A program made the translations under genes and the position numbers. Positions 1 to 12,200 of a DNA stretch of 64,000 nucleotides are shown in pieces. Numbering within the stretch: position 1 is the stretch's first letter; every line of letters starts with the position of its first letter. Source of the DNA: Scleromitrula shiraiana (Eukaryota; Ascomycota; Leotiomycetes; Helotiales; Sclerotiniaceae); assembly GCA_028455995.1 (NCBI GenBank), contig JABELC010000002.1, positions 1 through 64,000 of the forward strand, given 5' to 3'. The notes beneath the pieces were generated by a model. It was not told the DNA's origin and made no database searches. It saw only the letters and a program-made list of their open reading frames with translations.

Positions 1-521
1 TAAAAGCTTAAATTTAACTAATCAACTACTCTAAAATCTCGATTTTAATCAATTATTTATTTTAAAAAAGTGCCAAGATTCTTCCAAGGCGCTAATAAAA
101 TCACCTTTGTATTATACCAAAAAGCAAAAATGAGTAGACTCGTATAAAACCTCTCTTTTTGTAAACAAAAAGAAGAGGCATTGATTTGTCCTTGTTCGCG
201 AATGAACCAATCCCCTTATCAGACCAAATTCTAGGCACAAAATTTGATAATATCGGATCTGATTGTTCATCCTCCACTCTACTGCTCCTACTTATTAGTT
301 AATGCATAGTTACATCACTATTATATGGGTATAGTAGTGGCGCGTCTTCCTGAATCTCAAACAAAAAAGGGGAATGAATACCATGTGTGTATGACAGCCA
401 GCTCTAGCCCCAGTTATTAGTCAGTAAAATTGTAAGATATATTCAATAGATAATGAAAGAAAACCTCAAACTTCTTTTTTCTTAGTTTTGAATATATTTG
501 AATCTCTTCTTCCACTCTTGC

Positions 522-560
<39 letters not shown>

Positions 561-1144
561 TTTTCATGTGAAAAGAGGAAAAACTCGTATAGATAAATGT
601 ATTTATTTCGTTATTAAGTACTAAAGCTCCCCGCCTTTTCCTTACCAACATATTAAACCATACGGATTCTTTTCCGATATAATTGCCTATTGCTTAGCTA
701 CAGCACCTACCAAAGCTAGATTCCAAATAGTACGGTAGATCGACAGGTTAGTAGAAATCACTTGCTATTATTATTATTATTTCTTATTTAGGGTTTGCGG
801 GATCTGTACCTTTCTTTCTCTTTATTCTATTTTAGTGTCCAATTGAAATCATCAAAGGAGAAGTAAGTTAAGAAAACTAATTTATTAATTTAGATCAAAA
901 GTTTGTTGTTGCCGCATTGCTCATTCGATATCATCGCTTTCGGTAGAGTCATAAATACGCTCAACCACTGCAAACATAAAAATCCTTTTTCGCCTTTGCT
1001 TTTCTTTCTTTGATTCATTCACCATTCGATTGATCAATTCTTCTTGCTTTTACCTAATTTTCGACTTTTTGGGTGTTCCTTCCCCTTCCCCTCCTTCACC
1101 TTTCACAACCTTCTCTCCTAGATCTACCGACAAATCACACAACC
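1..1144. other. Left-edge intergenic region / protease promoter
   Basis: AT-rich sequence without a convincing gene. It holds a (TA)n microsatellite near 530-558 and, next to the protease, a pyrimidine-rich stretch (about 1000-1110) of the kind that often precedes fungal transcription or translation starts. Nothing else is supported. Confidence 0.5.
530..558. repeat. TA dinucleotide microsatellite
   Basis: An uninterrupted run of alternating T and A of about 29 bases is directly visible. It is ordinary AT microsatellite sequence, expected to vary in length between strains. Confidence 0.9.
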
Positions 1145-2926
1145 ATGGCACGATCTACCATACTCAGCTCTCTCTTCCTCCTCAATGTCTCCTCACTTTT
1201 GGGTTCAACGAACGCCGATGCCGTTGGAGTCGTGCAAATGGGAATCGTCAAGAATCACGCCGCCCAACAAGCACAGATCGAAAAGCGACAATTACATAAC
1301 CTTAGGAAACGAGGAGTGTACTTAGGAGAGCGAGATAGTAATACGATAACCGCAACATTAGGAAATGCGGTAACATCTGGATTATACTATGCGAATGTTA
1401 CGGTTGGGACACCGGGACAGGCTTTATCACTTCAGATTGATACGGGGAGTTCAGATGTTTGGGTTCCAGGGTCGACGGCGAGTATTTGTGAGAATACTAG
1501 ACGGGGTGGTGGATGTCCGGGTGGAAGTTGTAAGTTTTTATCTTATATGTCTGCAGCTCGGAGACCGGAGAAGAGTATAGGAAAGACAATGTCTCAAGTG
1601 AATTAATTACTGACTTGGCATGCAATGCAGTTGATTCTTCATCTTCGAAAACATTCAACGTAGTTGAACAAGATGGATTTAATATTTCATATGTAGATGG
1701 GACTGGATCCGCAGGAGATTATTTTGAAGATACATTTTCGATTGGTGGAGGAACGATTAAAAACTTTCAGATGGGTTTGGGTACGGATTCGACGACTGCT
1801 GTTGGAATTTTGGGAATTGGATACAATACTTCGGAGGCGAATATTCAGACGGGAAATGGTACAATTTATCCAAATTTACCAAATTCCATGGTTAATTCTG
1901 GGTTGATTAATACAAATGCTTACAGTTTATGGTTGGATGATCTCCGTAAGTTTTACGACTGTTTTTCATTTCATGGACGATACTAATATCCTCACAGAAG
2001 CTACTACTGGATCAGTTCTCTTTGGTGGTGTGGATACAGCAAAATATACTGGGGATTTAATTTCAGTCCAAGTTTATCCAGGTTCTCGTAGAGCAAGCGT
2101 TACTTCGTTCACCGTTGCATGGACTTCTCTTTCCGTAGAAAGTTCATCCGGGATCGATCAACTTACCTCGACGAGTTTTGCTCAACCAGCTATCCTGGAT
2201 TCCGGAACCACAATTACCCTTCTTCCCGATGAAGTTGCTGCTGTGGTTTTCGAGGAATTGGGAGCAACCGTGAGTCAACAACTTGGTGCTGTTGTTGTTC
2301 CTTGTTCTCTTGCCCAAAAGAGTGGTAGTCTCAATTATGGATTTGGTGGTGTTGGAGGACCTACCATCAAAGTCGAGGTCTCACAACTTGTTTTACCACT
2401 TACCACATCTGATGGACGATCACCTACATACAACAATGGAGAGAAAGCTTGTCAACTTGGGATTCAAGCTGCAGGAGAAGATCCAACACTATTTGGTGAC
2501 ACTTTCCTTCGATCCGCATATGCCGTATATGATCTCGAGAACAATCGAATTGGATTGGCGCAAACCGATTTCAACGCAACTGATTCCAATGTTGTTGCAT
2601 TCGCAAGTGCAGGTGCAGAAATTCCAAATGCGACATCGGCACCAAACGAAGCAGCTGTAACTCAAACTGCCACTGCTAATCCAAAGGTTGGTGTAACAGC
2701 TACCGCGACAGGAAGCGGACAGGCAACATTCAATCCAACCGCCACTGGATTGAGTGCAGCTGCAGGATTTACTGGAACGGGTACAAGTACTAGCACCAGT
2801 ACAGGTACAAAGAAATCAGCAGCTGGATCAGGACCGGTACCATTTGAGTGGGCTCGTGTATTTATCGGAGCCGTCAGTATGTTAATGATGGGTATTGGCG
2901 GGGGAATCTTCACAATGGTGATGTAA
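1145..2926 (+). CDS. GPI-anchored aspartic protease, yapsin/OpsB type
   Basis: Pepsin-family (A1) aspartic endopeptidase, 542 aa, exons 1145-1529, 1631-1945 and 1998-2926. Both introns have GT-AG ends and keep the frame across conserved sequence (GGS|FDSSSSKTF and LDDL|QATTGSVLFGG). The protein starts with a signal peptide (MARSTILSSLFLLNVSSLL). A propeptide follows, with KR sites (IEKR and LRKR) suited to Kex2 maturation. The two catalytic aspartates lie in DTGSSDVW (exon 1) and DSGTTITLLP (exon 3). The C-terminus is a Ser/Thr/Ala-rich stalk ending in a hydrophobic tail, as expected for GPI attachment, so the enzyme probably acts at the plasma membrane or wall. The ATG at 1145 is chosen because it starts the signal peptide and has a good context (ACCATGG). 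Confidence 0.93.
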
Positions 2927-3579
2927 TTACAATAATCTATAAGATTGGGGGAGTACGTAGATGAGGTATTCATACTTGAGGAGGAAAAACAAAATTACAT
3001 ACAGGATTCAACGTTGGCTTGTATATTGCAGCAATATATATATATCTTATGATAAATGACGGAAAAACACAATTATGATGCGGCATTTGGGTGGTGTTGG
3101 AGGTATTTTTGATGACGGATTAATTGTAGCTACTGTGAAAGATAGAAGATTTCTCTCTCAACTATGATCATTGGTAATATGAAGATGTGACTTGAATGAA
3201 TTGGTGATCATTATGAAGTAAAAAATCTCTACCTGTCTCTTCTATCTCTTCTCTCAATATCAGATGAGCTGAAGCTGAGCCGATTTCGGTCACCAAAAGC
3301 CTGTCGAGCCGATCACGTGCTGATAAGCTAGTTCCACAATCTATGCATAACGATAAAGCAGTCGCAACAGCCTCGGAGCAGCCAAGCAACATCAACCTCC
3401 AATACATCCAATCCTCAACAATACTATAAAATTCATGTACATCGATTCCAATCAACATATGTACGACCATCAAGAATCACAACTATAGATAGCAACGGTT
3501 CATCGCCACATTATTATCGCTCTCTTAATCACCGATCGTAACACAGCATAACGTCCAAGACGCATAACATAAGATAGCC
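2927..3579. other. Intergenic region
   Basis: It contains the protease 3' end and the upstream region of the 3580 gene. A 101-codon minus-strand open frame at 3168-3473 has no recognisable domain and is not annotated. No other feature seen. Confidence 0.4.
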
Positions 3580-4629
3580 TTGGAACCTCAACTCAAAATG
3601 TCGAATTCAATACCAATACCACCATCCACCAATCGGCCGCCTTCTTCTCATCTCTCAATTGGAAGTAATCCATCATCTGCACGTTCATATCCGCAGAAAC
3701 AACTCTCACTTTCACCTTTATCTACATCACCCAACCACAACAGCAATAGCAATCCCATACCAAATTCCTACTCAACATCCCACACCCATACACACACCAA
3801 TCCCCAAAGCGACGCCGCCTACCCCCCAACAGACATCCTATCCACCTCGCCATCCGCGCTCGACCCCGAAGATCCCCTGTCCCAAATCCCAATGCCGCTA
3901 CGAAACCCACCGTCTACATTCCTCCCTTTCTTCACACTAATATCAGATACGACGAATGTGCCCGATTCTGAACCAAGCACGTATCATCCGGCACGGATAC
4001 ATTATATATTTGAAGATGATGATACGGAAGGGTTGATTGATGCTTGTGTGCGGGCTTCTCCTTCCGTTAACTTTACGGAGGAGGGGGGTGAAAGTGGAGG
4101 TTCTAGGGAGAGCTTGGAGAGGAAGAAGGGGAAGGGAAAGAGCAGAGATAAAGAGAAAGAAAAAGAAAGGGAGGAGAGAATAATATTGATCGATATGGCG
4201 CATTCGAATTCGGGAGATCCAGTTTCGGTAGTGCGTGCACAGAGTTTGAGTGAGAAATGGCAGGTAACGAATTGTGAGATTGGGAAAGCGCCGATGTGGG
4301 AGGAAGGGGGAGATTGGGGGGATTCGGAAGGGAAATTTGGGGCGAGAGGGGGAGGGGGAGGATTAATGTTGAAGATTGAGGGGACGGGTATAAGGAGGGA
4401 GAGGTATGAGGATGAAGAGGGGAAGGGCAAGGAAAAGGAAAAGGAGGGAGACAATGAGAATGTGGATCTCGATATGGAGAGGTTATTGGATGGATTTGAT
4501 AAGAAGATGGGTGTTTTGAGAAAGGTACTTGGAGGTGTGGGATGGGTTGATGGGGGTGCAGTAGGTGGTGTAGGTAGTGATGATAATGCAATTGCGGAAG
4601 ATATGCTCGGAGAGGCTGAGAATGAATGA
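3580..4629 (+). CDS. Conserved fungal protein of unknown function, low-complexity rich
   Basis: Single-exon frame of 349 aa, or 343 aa from the second ATG at 3598, whose context is equally plausible. The first ~95 residues are Ser/Pro/Asn-rich and disordered. A compact, conserved-looking block follows (PPSTFLPFFTLISDTTN, then HYIFEDDD). It is interrupted by a long Lys/Glu/Arg-rich insertion and resumes with IILIDMAHSNSGDPVSVVRA and LSEKWQVTNCEIGKAP. The C-terminal half carries further G/E/K-rich stretches. No catalytic motif, signal peptide or membrane segment is visible, so it is probably intracellular. I do not recognise a named family; the folded-looking block resembles uncharacterised Pezizomycotina proteins as I remember them. 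Long antisense open frames over this gene are by-products of its purine-rich composition. Confidence 0.65.
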   Translation: MEPQLKMSNSIPIPPSTNRPPSSHLSIGSNPSSARSYPQKQLSLSPLSTSPNHNSNSNPIPNSYSTSHTHTHTNPQSDAAYPPTDILSTSPSALDPEDPLSQIPMPLRNPPSTFLPFFTLISDTTNVPDSEPSTYHPARIHYIFEDDDTEGLIDACVRASPSVNFTEEGGESGGSRESLERKKGKGKSRDKEKEKEREERIILIDMAHSNSGDPVSVVRAQSLSEKWQVTNCEIGKAPMWEEGGDWGDSEGKFGARGGGGGLMLKIEGTGIRRERYEDEEGKGKEKEKEGDNENVDLDMERLLDGFDKKMGVLRKVLGGVGWVDGGAVGGVGSDDNAIAEDMLGEAENE

Positions 4630-5668
4630 GAGATGACAGGGACATCATGATGATAATTCAAGCGAGATGGACTTTATATTAGACAACGGGTAGCGTGTTG
4701 GTTTATTTGGAATGTATTAACATTATTTTGGTTTGGCTTTTGGGTATGGTATGGAGTTGGTGGGCATATTTGCTCTATTGATTGTAGAATATACACACAC
4801 GGCAAGGGAGTCGGATTGGGCCATTCGGTGGAATTATTGGTTGGAGAAGATTGGGGAGTTGTCTTTCTTATATCCTCTTTTCAATTCACTTACATAGTAT
4901 TCAAGTTCAATCTTCACATGTCTATCATAATACATACAAGCAGAACCTTTCGCATATAACTGGTTGCAGACTTGTGTTCACATCAAATGAAATCACATCA
5001 CATCGCAAAAATAGACAAAAACCAAAAGATACAGAAAAAAGCATAATCTATTAAACCAATACTATATTACTCGTACACACCCCCTTACCCAACTACCGTA
5101 ACAATTTACTCTATGTATGAAAAAACCGAATCTTCCTTCCTTCAATCCATGTATCTTGTATCTTGTATAACAAACATAAAAGAAAATAAAAGACATCCTA
5201 CCCTCTCCTGTATCGAAGCGAATGAATGAATAACTAGAGAAGGTATAATATATAAAAGTTACCCCTTTGCTTTTCCAATATCCCCTCCCATCTCTTGCAT
5301 ACAACGCAAATATTCTTTTTCGATTTATTCGTAATCGAACGGTTTTGCGATCTCCATCTCTTCCTCTTCCTCTTTCTCATCCCATCCCATCGAGTTTTTC
5401 AAACTTTAACACGACAGACCGACCAACAGACATTCATGAAGTGCAACACTATACGCCCGCCCATCTCAACACGGCCAAAGTACCATGGCTACTTGAGACA
5501 TTTGCAAGCAAGCAAAAAGGACACACGCAACGCAGTCAACAACGAAACGTAGAATAAATCGACCAAGAGCCCTTATATGCCAGCAAATCCGAAGCTCTGT
5601 ATATAAACAAACGAACGCAGAAACAAACATTCATTTACACCCCCTCTTCCTCTTCTCCATGCAACCAT
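4630..5668. other. Convergent 3' intergenic region
   Basis: Lies between the 3' ends of the 3580 gene (+) and the t-SNARE gene (-). It must hold both 3' untranslated regions. Short open frames at 4851-5054 and 5267-5557 have no conserved features. Nothing else is recognised. Confidence 0.4.
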
Positions 5669-7136
5669 CTAAGCAACAAAAGTCTTCCACTTCCTAACCG
5701 TAGGCACGAACTCCGCATCAGGGACAACAGCCTTATCATCCTTCCATTCGGCACCGGGAACCACCAATTTAGAAGAAGTAGTACTCTTCCATTCCAAGCC
5801 TGGAACGACTAGTCGATCTGAAGTTGAGAAATCTGTTCCTGGAATTACACGTGCGGATTTTGTATCTGGGAGGCTGAGGATGGATCGTTTGGAGGTCTTT
5901 TTGTCGCTGCTGCTGCTTCCGCCTTGGACGACGAATTTGTAGATTAGGACGATTATTATGATGATTACGACGATGAGGACTGTGGTTTGGGATGTTAGTA
6001 ATAGATTTTGTAATCAGAGGAATTTTTTGAAAGTGAATGAAAACGTGAGGGTGAGAGTGAATGTGGATGTAAGGGGTAACTTGCCGCATATTCCTAAGCA
6101 GTACCACTTCTTTCTGTTTCGTGCTTTTGCGCTGACGATTGCTGTATCCATTTGTTCGACTCCTTTGTCCATGTTTTCTACGACTTCTTCGCCCTTTTGC
6201 TCGATGTTGACTACGGCTGCTTCTTGTTGTTGAACGAGGACATCCATTTGATTGAAAAGATCTGCGAGCTCGATCATTTGCGATTCAATCTTTCGAATAG
6301 CAGCACTTCTATCTTGAACAGCAGCCAAAGTAGATTTGGCTTGTCCACTTCTATTTCCCTGCATTAAAGATTGTGCAAAAATGTCCTGATTCTCCAAATC
6401 TTGTACTGCAAGGAATGACTCTTCTTCCGATACGTCGTTTACAATTCGATACTGTCTAGCAAGTTGCTCCTGCAATTTACCTCTGAAAGCCTTGTCCACA
6501 TTCTGGTATTCGTTGATGGATGCTTTCAGTCTGCGATCGACAACTCCGACTTGGCCTGCATTTCTTTGGAGTCCTGCTTCTGGCTTGGACTTGACATTTC
6601 TGACTTTTGTGGTGAGTTCACGATAAAGGACCATTGTTTCCGAGGACATTCTATCAAGTTGTGCGCTGGCGTTAGATGAAGCGTTGGCATCGTTCAGGTA
6701 TTTTGCTTGAAGCATCTGTAGTTGTTTTAAAGCTTGATCAATTTCGTCAATTCCTCTGCCAATTTCGCGACATTGATTGAGAATGGCATTTGGGTCTGGT
6801 TGCTCTGCAAATTGGCCTCCATTTTGTGTGAGAGATGCCATCTCGACGTTTTGTCCTGACAAGCGTCAGTCAGTTATGTTGTCTAGAGTAAATTATTTGA
6901 GAAAACCACAATACTCACCTCCAAAACTATCTCTTCCCATCGAGGGTCCATTATTGTATTGAGGAGATTGTTGACCTCCATAACCTCCTCCATAACCACC
7001 CCCTCCGTTGTTGTTGTATCTGTTTCAGGATCATCAGTCAATTTGTTGGAAAGAATGTATGTTGTAAGATGTTGTCGAGGCTGCAAGTCGCAGCAATGAT
7101 AGCACCCAGAGGAATAACTAACCCGTACTGTGACAT
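5669..7136 (-). CDS. SSO1: Plasma-membrane t-SNARE (syntaxin), Sso1 type
   Basis: Qa-SNARE that pairs with Sec9/SNAP-25 and a v-SNARE to fuse secretory vesicles with the plasma membrane. It has 398 aa in four exons: 7136-7123, 7019-6919, 6855-6085 and 5979-5669. The first exon encodes only MSQYG; a Gly/Tyr/Asn/Gln-rich N-terminus precedes the Habc helices and the SNARE helix (MIELADLFNQMDVLVQQQE, with the zero-layer Gln in NQM). After RKKWYCLGIC comes a hydrophobic anchor (LIVVIIIIIVLIY). The last intron (5980-6084) begins GCAAGT, a GC-AG intron with a branch-point-like CTAAC. Unusually for a tail-anchored SNARE, about 75 residues follow the membrane segment and contain three related VVPG.EW-like units. 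Intron retention would replace the anchor with a short tail ending KKFL. Confidence 0.93.
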
Positions 7137-8024
7137 TATTGTTAGCAAATTGCTTCCAGAGTAATTAAATTGCTTTTGGAATCTTGACAAGACTTTTTCG
7201 AGAAGGAAGAGTATATGCCAATTGAAGATGGCAGATTTCTTGGGGAAGTTTGAAACTTGGGAGAGTTGGAATGAAACACTGGACATACACTCATTTTCCA
7301 ACACGCTTCAACCCCTAAACACGACCCAGCGTTAGATTTGGCGAAAGTGTTCTATGTGCAATAATTAAAAAGCCTGGAACACCTATTTGTTTCGGAATAC
7401 AGATGGTTATAGAGACAACGGGTGTACTTTACAAAACTGTTTGGTATATATTATAACAAAAAAGGGAAGGAAGGGGAATCTTTGCTTGGAAGCAAATATA
7501 CAAAGTATGAACTCTGACAGTTTAAATTTCCAGTGGATTCAGTTCATACGAAGTAGGCTCGAGTGGATACGATGGCTAATTTCTTACTTCAGGGTTCATC
7601 GATTGGCTTTGCCATGTAAAAGGGGTAGGGGCAACATCAGGAATGTCCCACAATTTCCTTAGGGAGTCTCATGATTGGTTATTGATCCCATCCTTATGGA
7701 TAAACTTCAAATTTTGGCCACAACTACAAATTGGGAGCAACCGTTTGATAGGCCTAAATATACTAGCTTACCCCCAGGCTATGTAACTTCCTACACCCGC
7801 TAATCTTTAGTGCTGTGCAATGTATTTTTGGAATCGTGAACAACAAATTGCTGACCATAGCAAGATGTACCATTTAACATATACAAACCAGTTGTATTAG
7901 TTCATGGTACATGACTTCTCCAGTGCTATCGATACATCTTCAAGTGGGTAATGGTAAATGGAATATCTGCAAGTAAGATGCATGATAGAGACTCCACCAG
8001 TGATCGCTCGGTTTGGTTGAGTCA
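7137..8024. other. t-SNARE promoter / intergenic
   Basis: Upstream of the t-SNARE start. There is no convincing coding sequence: short open frames at 7038-7304 and 7387-7662 lack any domain. It ends at the border of the AT-rich element. Confidence 0.4.
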
Positions 8025-8027
8025 TGT

Positions 8028-8859
8028 CCCTACGGTATCACCTATTCAGGGATTTCTTGAATACTATTTAGGGAAAGAAATTTTCGCATTATAATTGAAA
8101 TTTCAATCGCATTATAAATTGATTTTTAAAAAATGATTTTATATTAATATAAATTTAATTAAGATATTTAAATTTATTTTGAGTAATTATATAATATTAA
8201 ATTAATATAAAGTTTATATATAAAATTAATATATTTATATTTATATTTATATATAAAATTAATGTATTTTTATTTATATTTATATACTTTATTACTTTTT
8301 AATTTAATTAATATATTAAAACTAATTTTATATTTTTATTATTATTAATATATTTAAATTAATATTAATAATATGTATTAAAAATAATATAAATATATTT
8401 TTAAATTCTATAATTTTTTATAAAAAATTATCTTTTTTAAAATAATAAAATTATTAATTTATAAAAAATAAAGTCTAAATTAAAAATGATTATAATTTTA
8501 TAACTTAAAATTATATTTATATAAATTTGATAAAAAATTAAATAGATCTTTAATTAATAAAAATCTATTAAAAAATTGAATAATAATTTTATAATTTGAA
8601 ATCAATAATAAGATTATTTTAAATATAATTTTAAATTTATTAATGAATTTTATTTAAGATTTATTTGAGATTAATTGTTAAATTTAAAAATTAATTTATA
8701 TTACATAAAATTCAATTTTTAATTAATTATAAATTTAATATATTAATATTTAAATTTTTAATATACTCAAACATTAAAATAACCGATTTCCTAAAATTTA
8801 TTTAGGGAAATCATTGAATTCTATTTAGGTTGGCTCTCTAAATAGATGATACCGTAGGG
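8028..8859. mobile_element. AT-rich DNA-transposon relic with terminal inverted repeats
   Basis: An 832-bp element bounded by inverted repeats. The left end (8028-8049) starts CCCTACGGTATCA. The reverse complement of the right end (8838-8859) starts with the same bases, and the two match at 20 of 22 positions. Both mismatches are C on the left against T on the right. The element is flanked by TGT on both sides (8025-8027 and 8860-8862), a possible 3-bp target duplication. The interior (about 8080-8780) is almost pure A and T with no coding frame, as expected of a sequence degraded by C-to-T mutation such as RIP. It could be a MITE or the husk of a larger element. Superfamily not assigned. Confidence 0.75.
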
Positions 8860-8862
8860 TGT

Positions 8863-9249
8863 ATATTGATTGGCCGCAGGATTTTACATACTCCCCACGT
8901 TTCATGCGGGTAAATAAATCAATGCAGGTCTTGCACAACAATTGGTCTAATTGATCCACAACGGAGTTTGTGGTATAGATAGTAACTATGATGAGTGTTT
9001 GAAATAGTTGGGTTATAAATGCTGAAAGCATTAAGAGACAAACCCGAGTAGATATGATTATGGTATCAAATTTTGTCACTGAGATCGTTTCAAGTATAAG
9101 CGTATCAATACTTAGTAACCAGGCAATTATTCGAGATGGGTTGCAGCATCCAAAAAGACCAAAAGCCATTCTCTACTCAAGAACTACGATTCTGAAGTTT
9201 CAGCTACACCCTCTTGTGGTAATATATGAAAATGTTCAACTGCCACATC
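8863..9249. other. Spacer between AT element and NLR-like gene
   Basis: Normal base composition resumes here. The sequence holds the 3' flank of the NLR-like gene; an open frame at 8825-9169 overlaps the element edge and shows no domain. Nothing else is supported. Confidence 0.4.
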
Positions 9250-12200
9250 TTATGGTAGCGGCAAGATTTCATCTGATGTCTCATTGGATTGAAGCGTGAG
9301 ACTTTCTCTTGCTTGAATCAGCAGTTTCTTTACTGCGTCCCCATCACTGTCGTTCTTTACTGCTTGTAATGCGCTGCCGTGAACTCCACCTTGTGCATTT
9401 ACATCTGCTCCATGCTCAAGCAAAATTTTAACTATATGGATACTCCCAGCACGAGCAGCAGCTTGGAGAGCATTACCAAACTTACCACCTTGAGCATTAA
9501 CAAGAGCACCTGCTTTCAGAAGCCGCCGAACTGCGTATATATTCTGGATCCGACGGCCATATGATGCAGCTTGAAGGGGAAATCCAAATTTTCCACCCTC
9601 CGCATTAGGATCAACTCCGTTATCTAGCAGGAAGGAAATCATCTCTTCTGAGTTGGGTTCAATTGTTGCTGCTTGCAGGGTATTTCCACACTCCCCACCC
9701 TGAAGGTTAACAATCGCCCCTTTCGCCAATAACAGTTTAAGAATCTCCAAGTTTTGGCCATATGCAGCTGCTTGTATGCAGTTATCAAATCGTCCTCCAC
9801 GGGCAAGAATATCAGCTCCATTATCTAGCAATGTCACAACAACATCCAGACTCCCTCGAGCGGCTGCAGCTTGCAAAGCAGATCCATAAACCCCGCCACG
9901 TTTGTTGACGGATCCACCTCTTCGCAGTAGAAGTTCAACAATCTTCCCAGCATTAAACCAAGCACATGCACCAGCCTGAAGAGCACTGCCATATTCGCCA
10001 TGACTTTCCATGTTGACATCAGCTCCGGCATCAAGTAATAGTGTCACGCACTTCAAATCTCCTTTATAAGCTGCTGCTTGTAGGGCAGTCCCATAAACAC
10101 CGCCCTTTTCATTTACCTTGGCTCCCTTTTCCAACAACAGCTGCACAACCTCCGGCCATGAGTGCCGTTGATTGTTCCCAAACGCTGCTGACTGTAGTGC
10201 GTTCCCGTAAATGCTGGACGCTCCATTCACATTCGCACCGCAGTCCAATAACAACTGAACAACGGAGCGTTCCCCGGCATATGCTGCTGCACATAACGCA
10301 GTACCTCGTGTCCCCTGGGTATCATAATCTATGTCTGCTCCTCTGGCTAGCAGTAGCTCTACGATTTCCTTGTGTCCATTTTGAGCTGCAATTTGTAGTG
10401 GTGTGTTCCCCAAATCATTCACTGGAGAGATCTCGGCACCAGCATCGAGTAGTATAACAATCGCTTCTTTGTGTCCTCCCATTGAAGCATAATGTAATGG
10501 GTGTTGGCCAGTGAGGTTTGCTTCATTAGCGGATACACCATTCTTCAAAAGATTTTGGAGAACACTCGAGAGATTGGTATCTGCTGCCAGATGAATAAGA
10601 GTGGATCGTTTCCACGTCCTTGCAGCTTTCTCGCCAAACAGTTGGATATTACTTAAGTAGTTGAGCTCCGAAAACTTGGAGAAAAGTTGTGGATTGGAAT
10701 CGAAATACTGCACCAACCACTCTTGCCGAACTCCCCTCTTTTCGGCTTCTCCAATATAACACCACCATAACTCGGATGAATAATTAAGGAAAGGAAATCG
10801 CTCATCCACATCAACCTCACTATTTGTTTTCAACATATCCTCATTCTCTAAACTCATATATTCCATACACGCTGCTGCGAGTCGTTGAGCACTATTCCCT
10901 ATCGCTTGATGAATAGGGACTTTGCTATGCTCGTTCATTTCAGTGGTATGTGTTATGGACAGTAGCCATCCCAAACCTTCATTCTCCATGAATTCTTTCA
11001 CTGTCTGGTGCACAAATTGTACTTTGGTAAATTTATCGTTGTGGGAGTTCGGAATAATCTCTGCTAAACCTCCAGACAGAACCGTGATCAAAATCGCCAT
11101 TCTTTCGTTTTCTTCGATAAATTCTTCGTCGTCTTGCAACTCACTGTGGGATCTGTATCGTCCCACCTCCCCAAGACTCATTGCGTAGCGCATTTCCACG
11201 ATCGAAATTGGCCGTGCGCTACATGCAATCCACTGCATTAACAACAATGTTCGAGGTCTATGTCGAGCTTGTATGACATTAGTCAAGATATGCTTATATA
11301 CATCTTCCAGCTCAGGAGGTACCTCATGTAACTTCTTTATCACTTTATCCGGTTTAAGTCCAGTGTTTAATTCGTCCTGAACCATTGGTAATACGACACG
11401 CACCCATTGAAAGACGCCCTGGGAACGTGCTACAATTGCGTTTTCCAGTTCATCGCGGCCTTGGATCTGTGCAGCATTCTTGTTGTATACTATAACTCCC
11501 TCAGCTAGTTCTGAATGAACATATGTCTTTATATCATCCTCGTTACAAGCTTCGATATTGACTTCGTATCCTGTGTTACGAAAGACGATAGGATATCGGC
11601 GACAGGAAATACAGATTCGAAGTTTGCCATCGCTCGCTCGGGCAATATCATTCAAACGGTGGAAATAATTTAGCAAGGCTTGCGCGTCCTCGGTGTCGGT
11701 TTCATCCAGTGCGTCCACAAACATCATAATAGCATGGGATTTTGCCAGCAAAGATATAGTCGTGGTAAACAACTCTTGCAGCTCTCCGACCTCCCACGCT
11801 ATGTTTCTACCTCCTTGCCCTATTCTCTTTTCCTTGAAAGCTTTTTGCAACGGTTCCCGTGCTGATGGTGCTTGCATATATAACTGATGGAGCAAATCTC
11901 TAAACATTCCCAGTGGTGTTTTCTGTAACGTTGTACCCCGCCCATGGAAAAAGAAACTCAAGAAGACAGCTACGAGAGGGTTTCTTTTATAAGCAGAGCG
12001 AAGGGATGCCATTAATGTAGATTTGCCTGTGCCTGGTTTGCCCTTGATCCACAGAAGGTTGGGGGATTTGATCCATTTTTTGTAAGATCCGTGCTCGAAA
12101 ATCCACTGGCAAGTATCTTTGTTTGCGACGTCTGCTTCTAGGTACCGCTCATTCATTCTCTCAAAGACAAGTGATGAACATATAGCTTATACTAAGGTTA

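Noticed and set aside
3168..3473. 101-codon minus-strand frame in the intergenic region
   Set aside because: No domain, no signal peptide and no splice partner; could be chance.
4002..4661. 219-codon minus-strand frame over the 3580 gene
   Set aside because: Ser/Pro/Leu-rich reflection of the purine-rich coding strand; no domain and the plus strand has the conserved-looking block.
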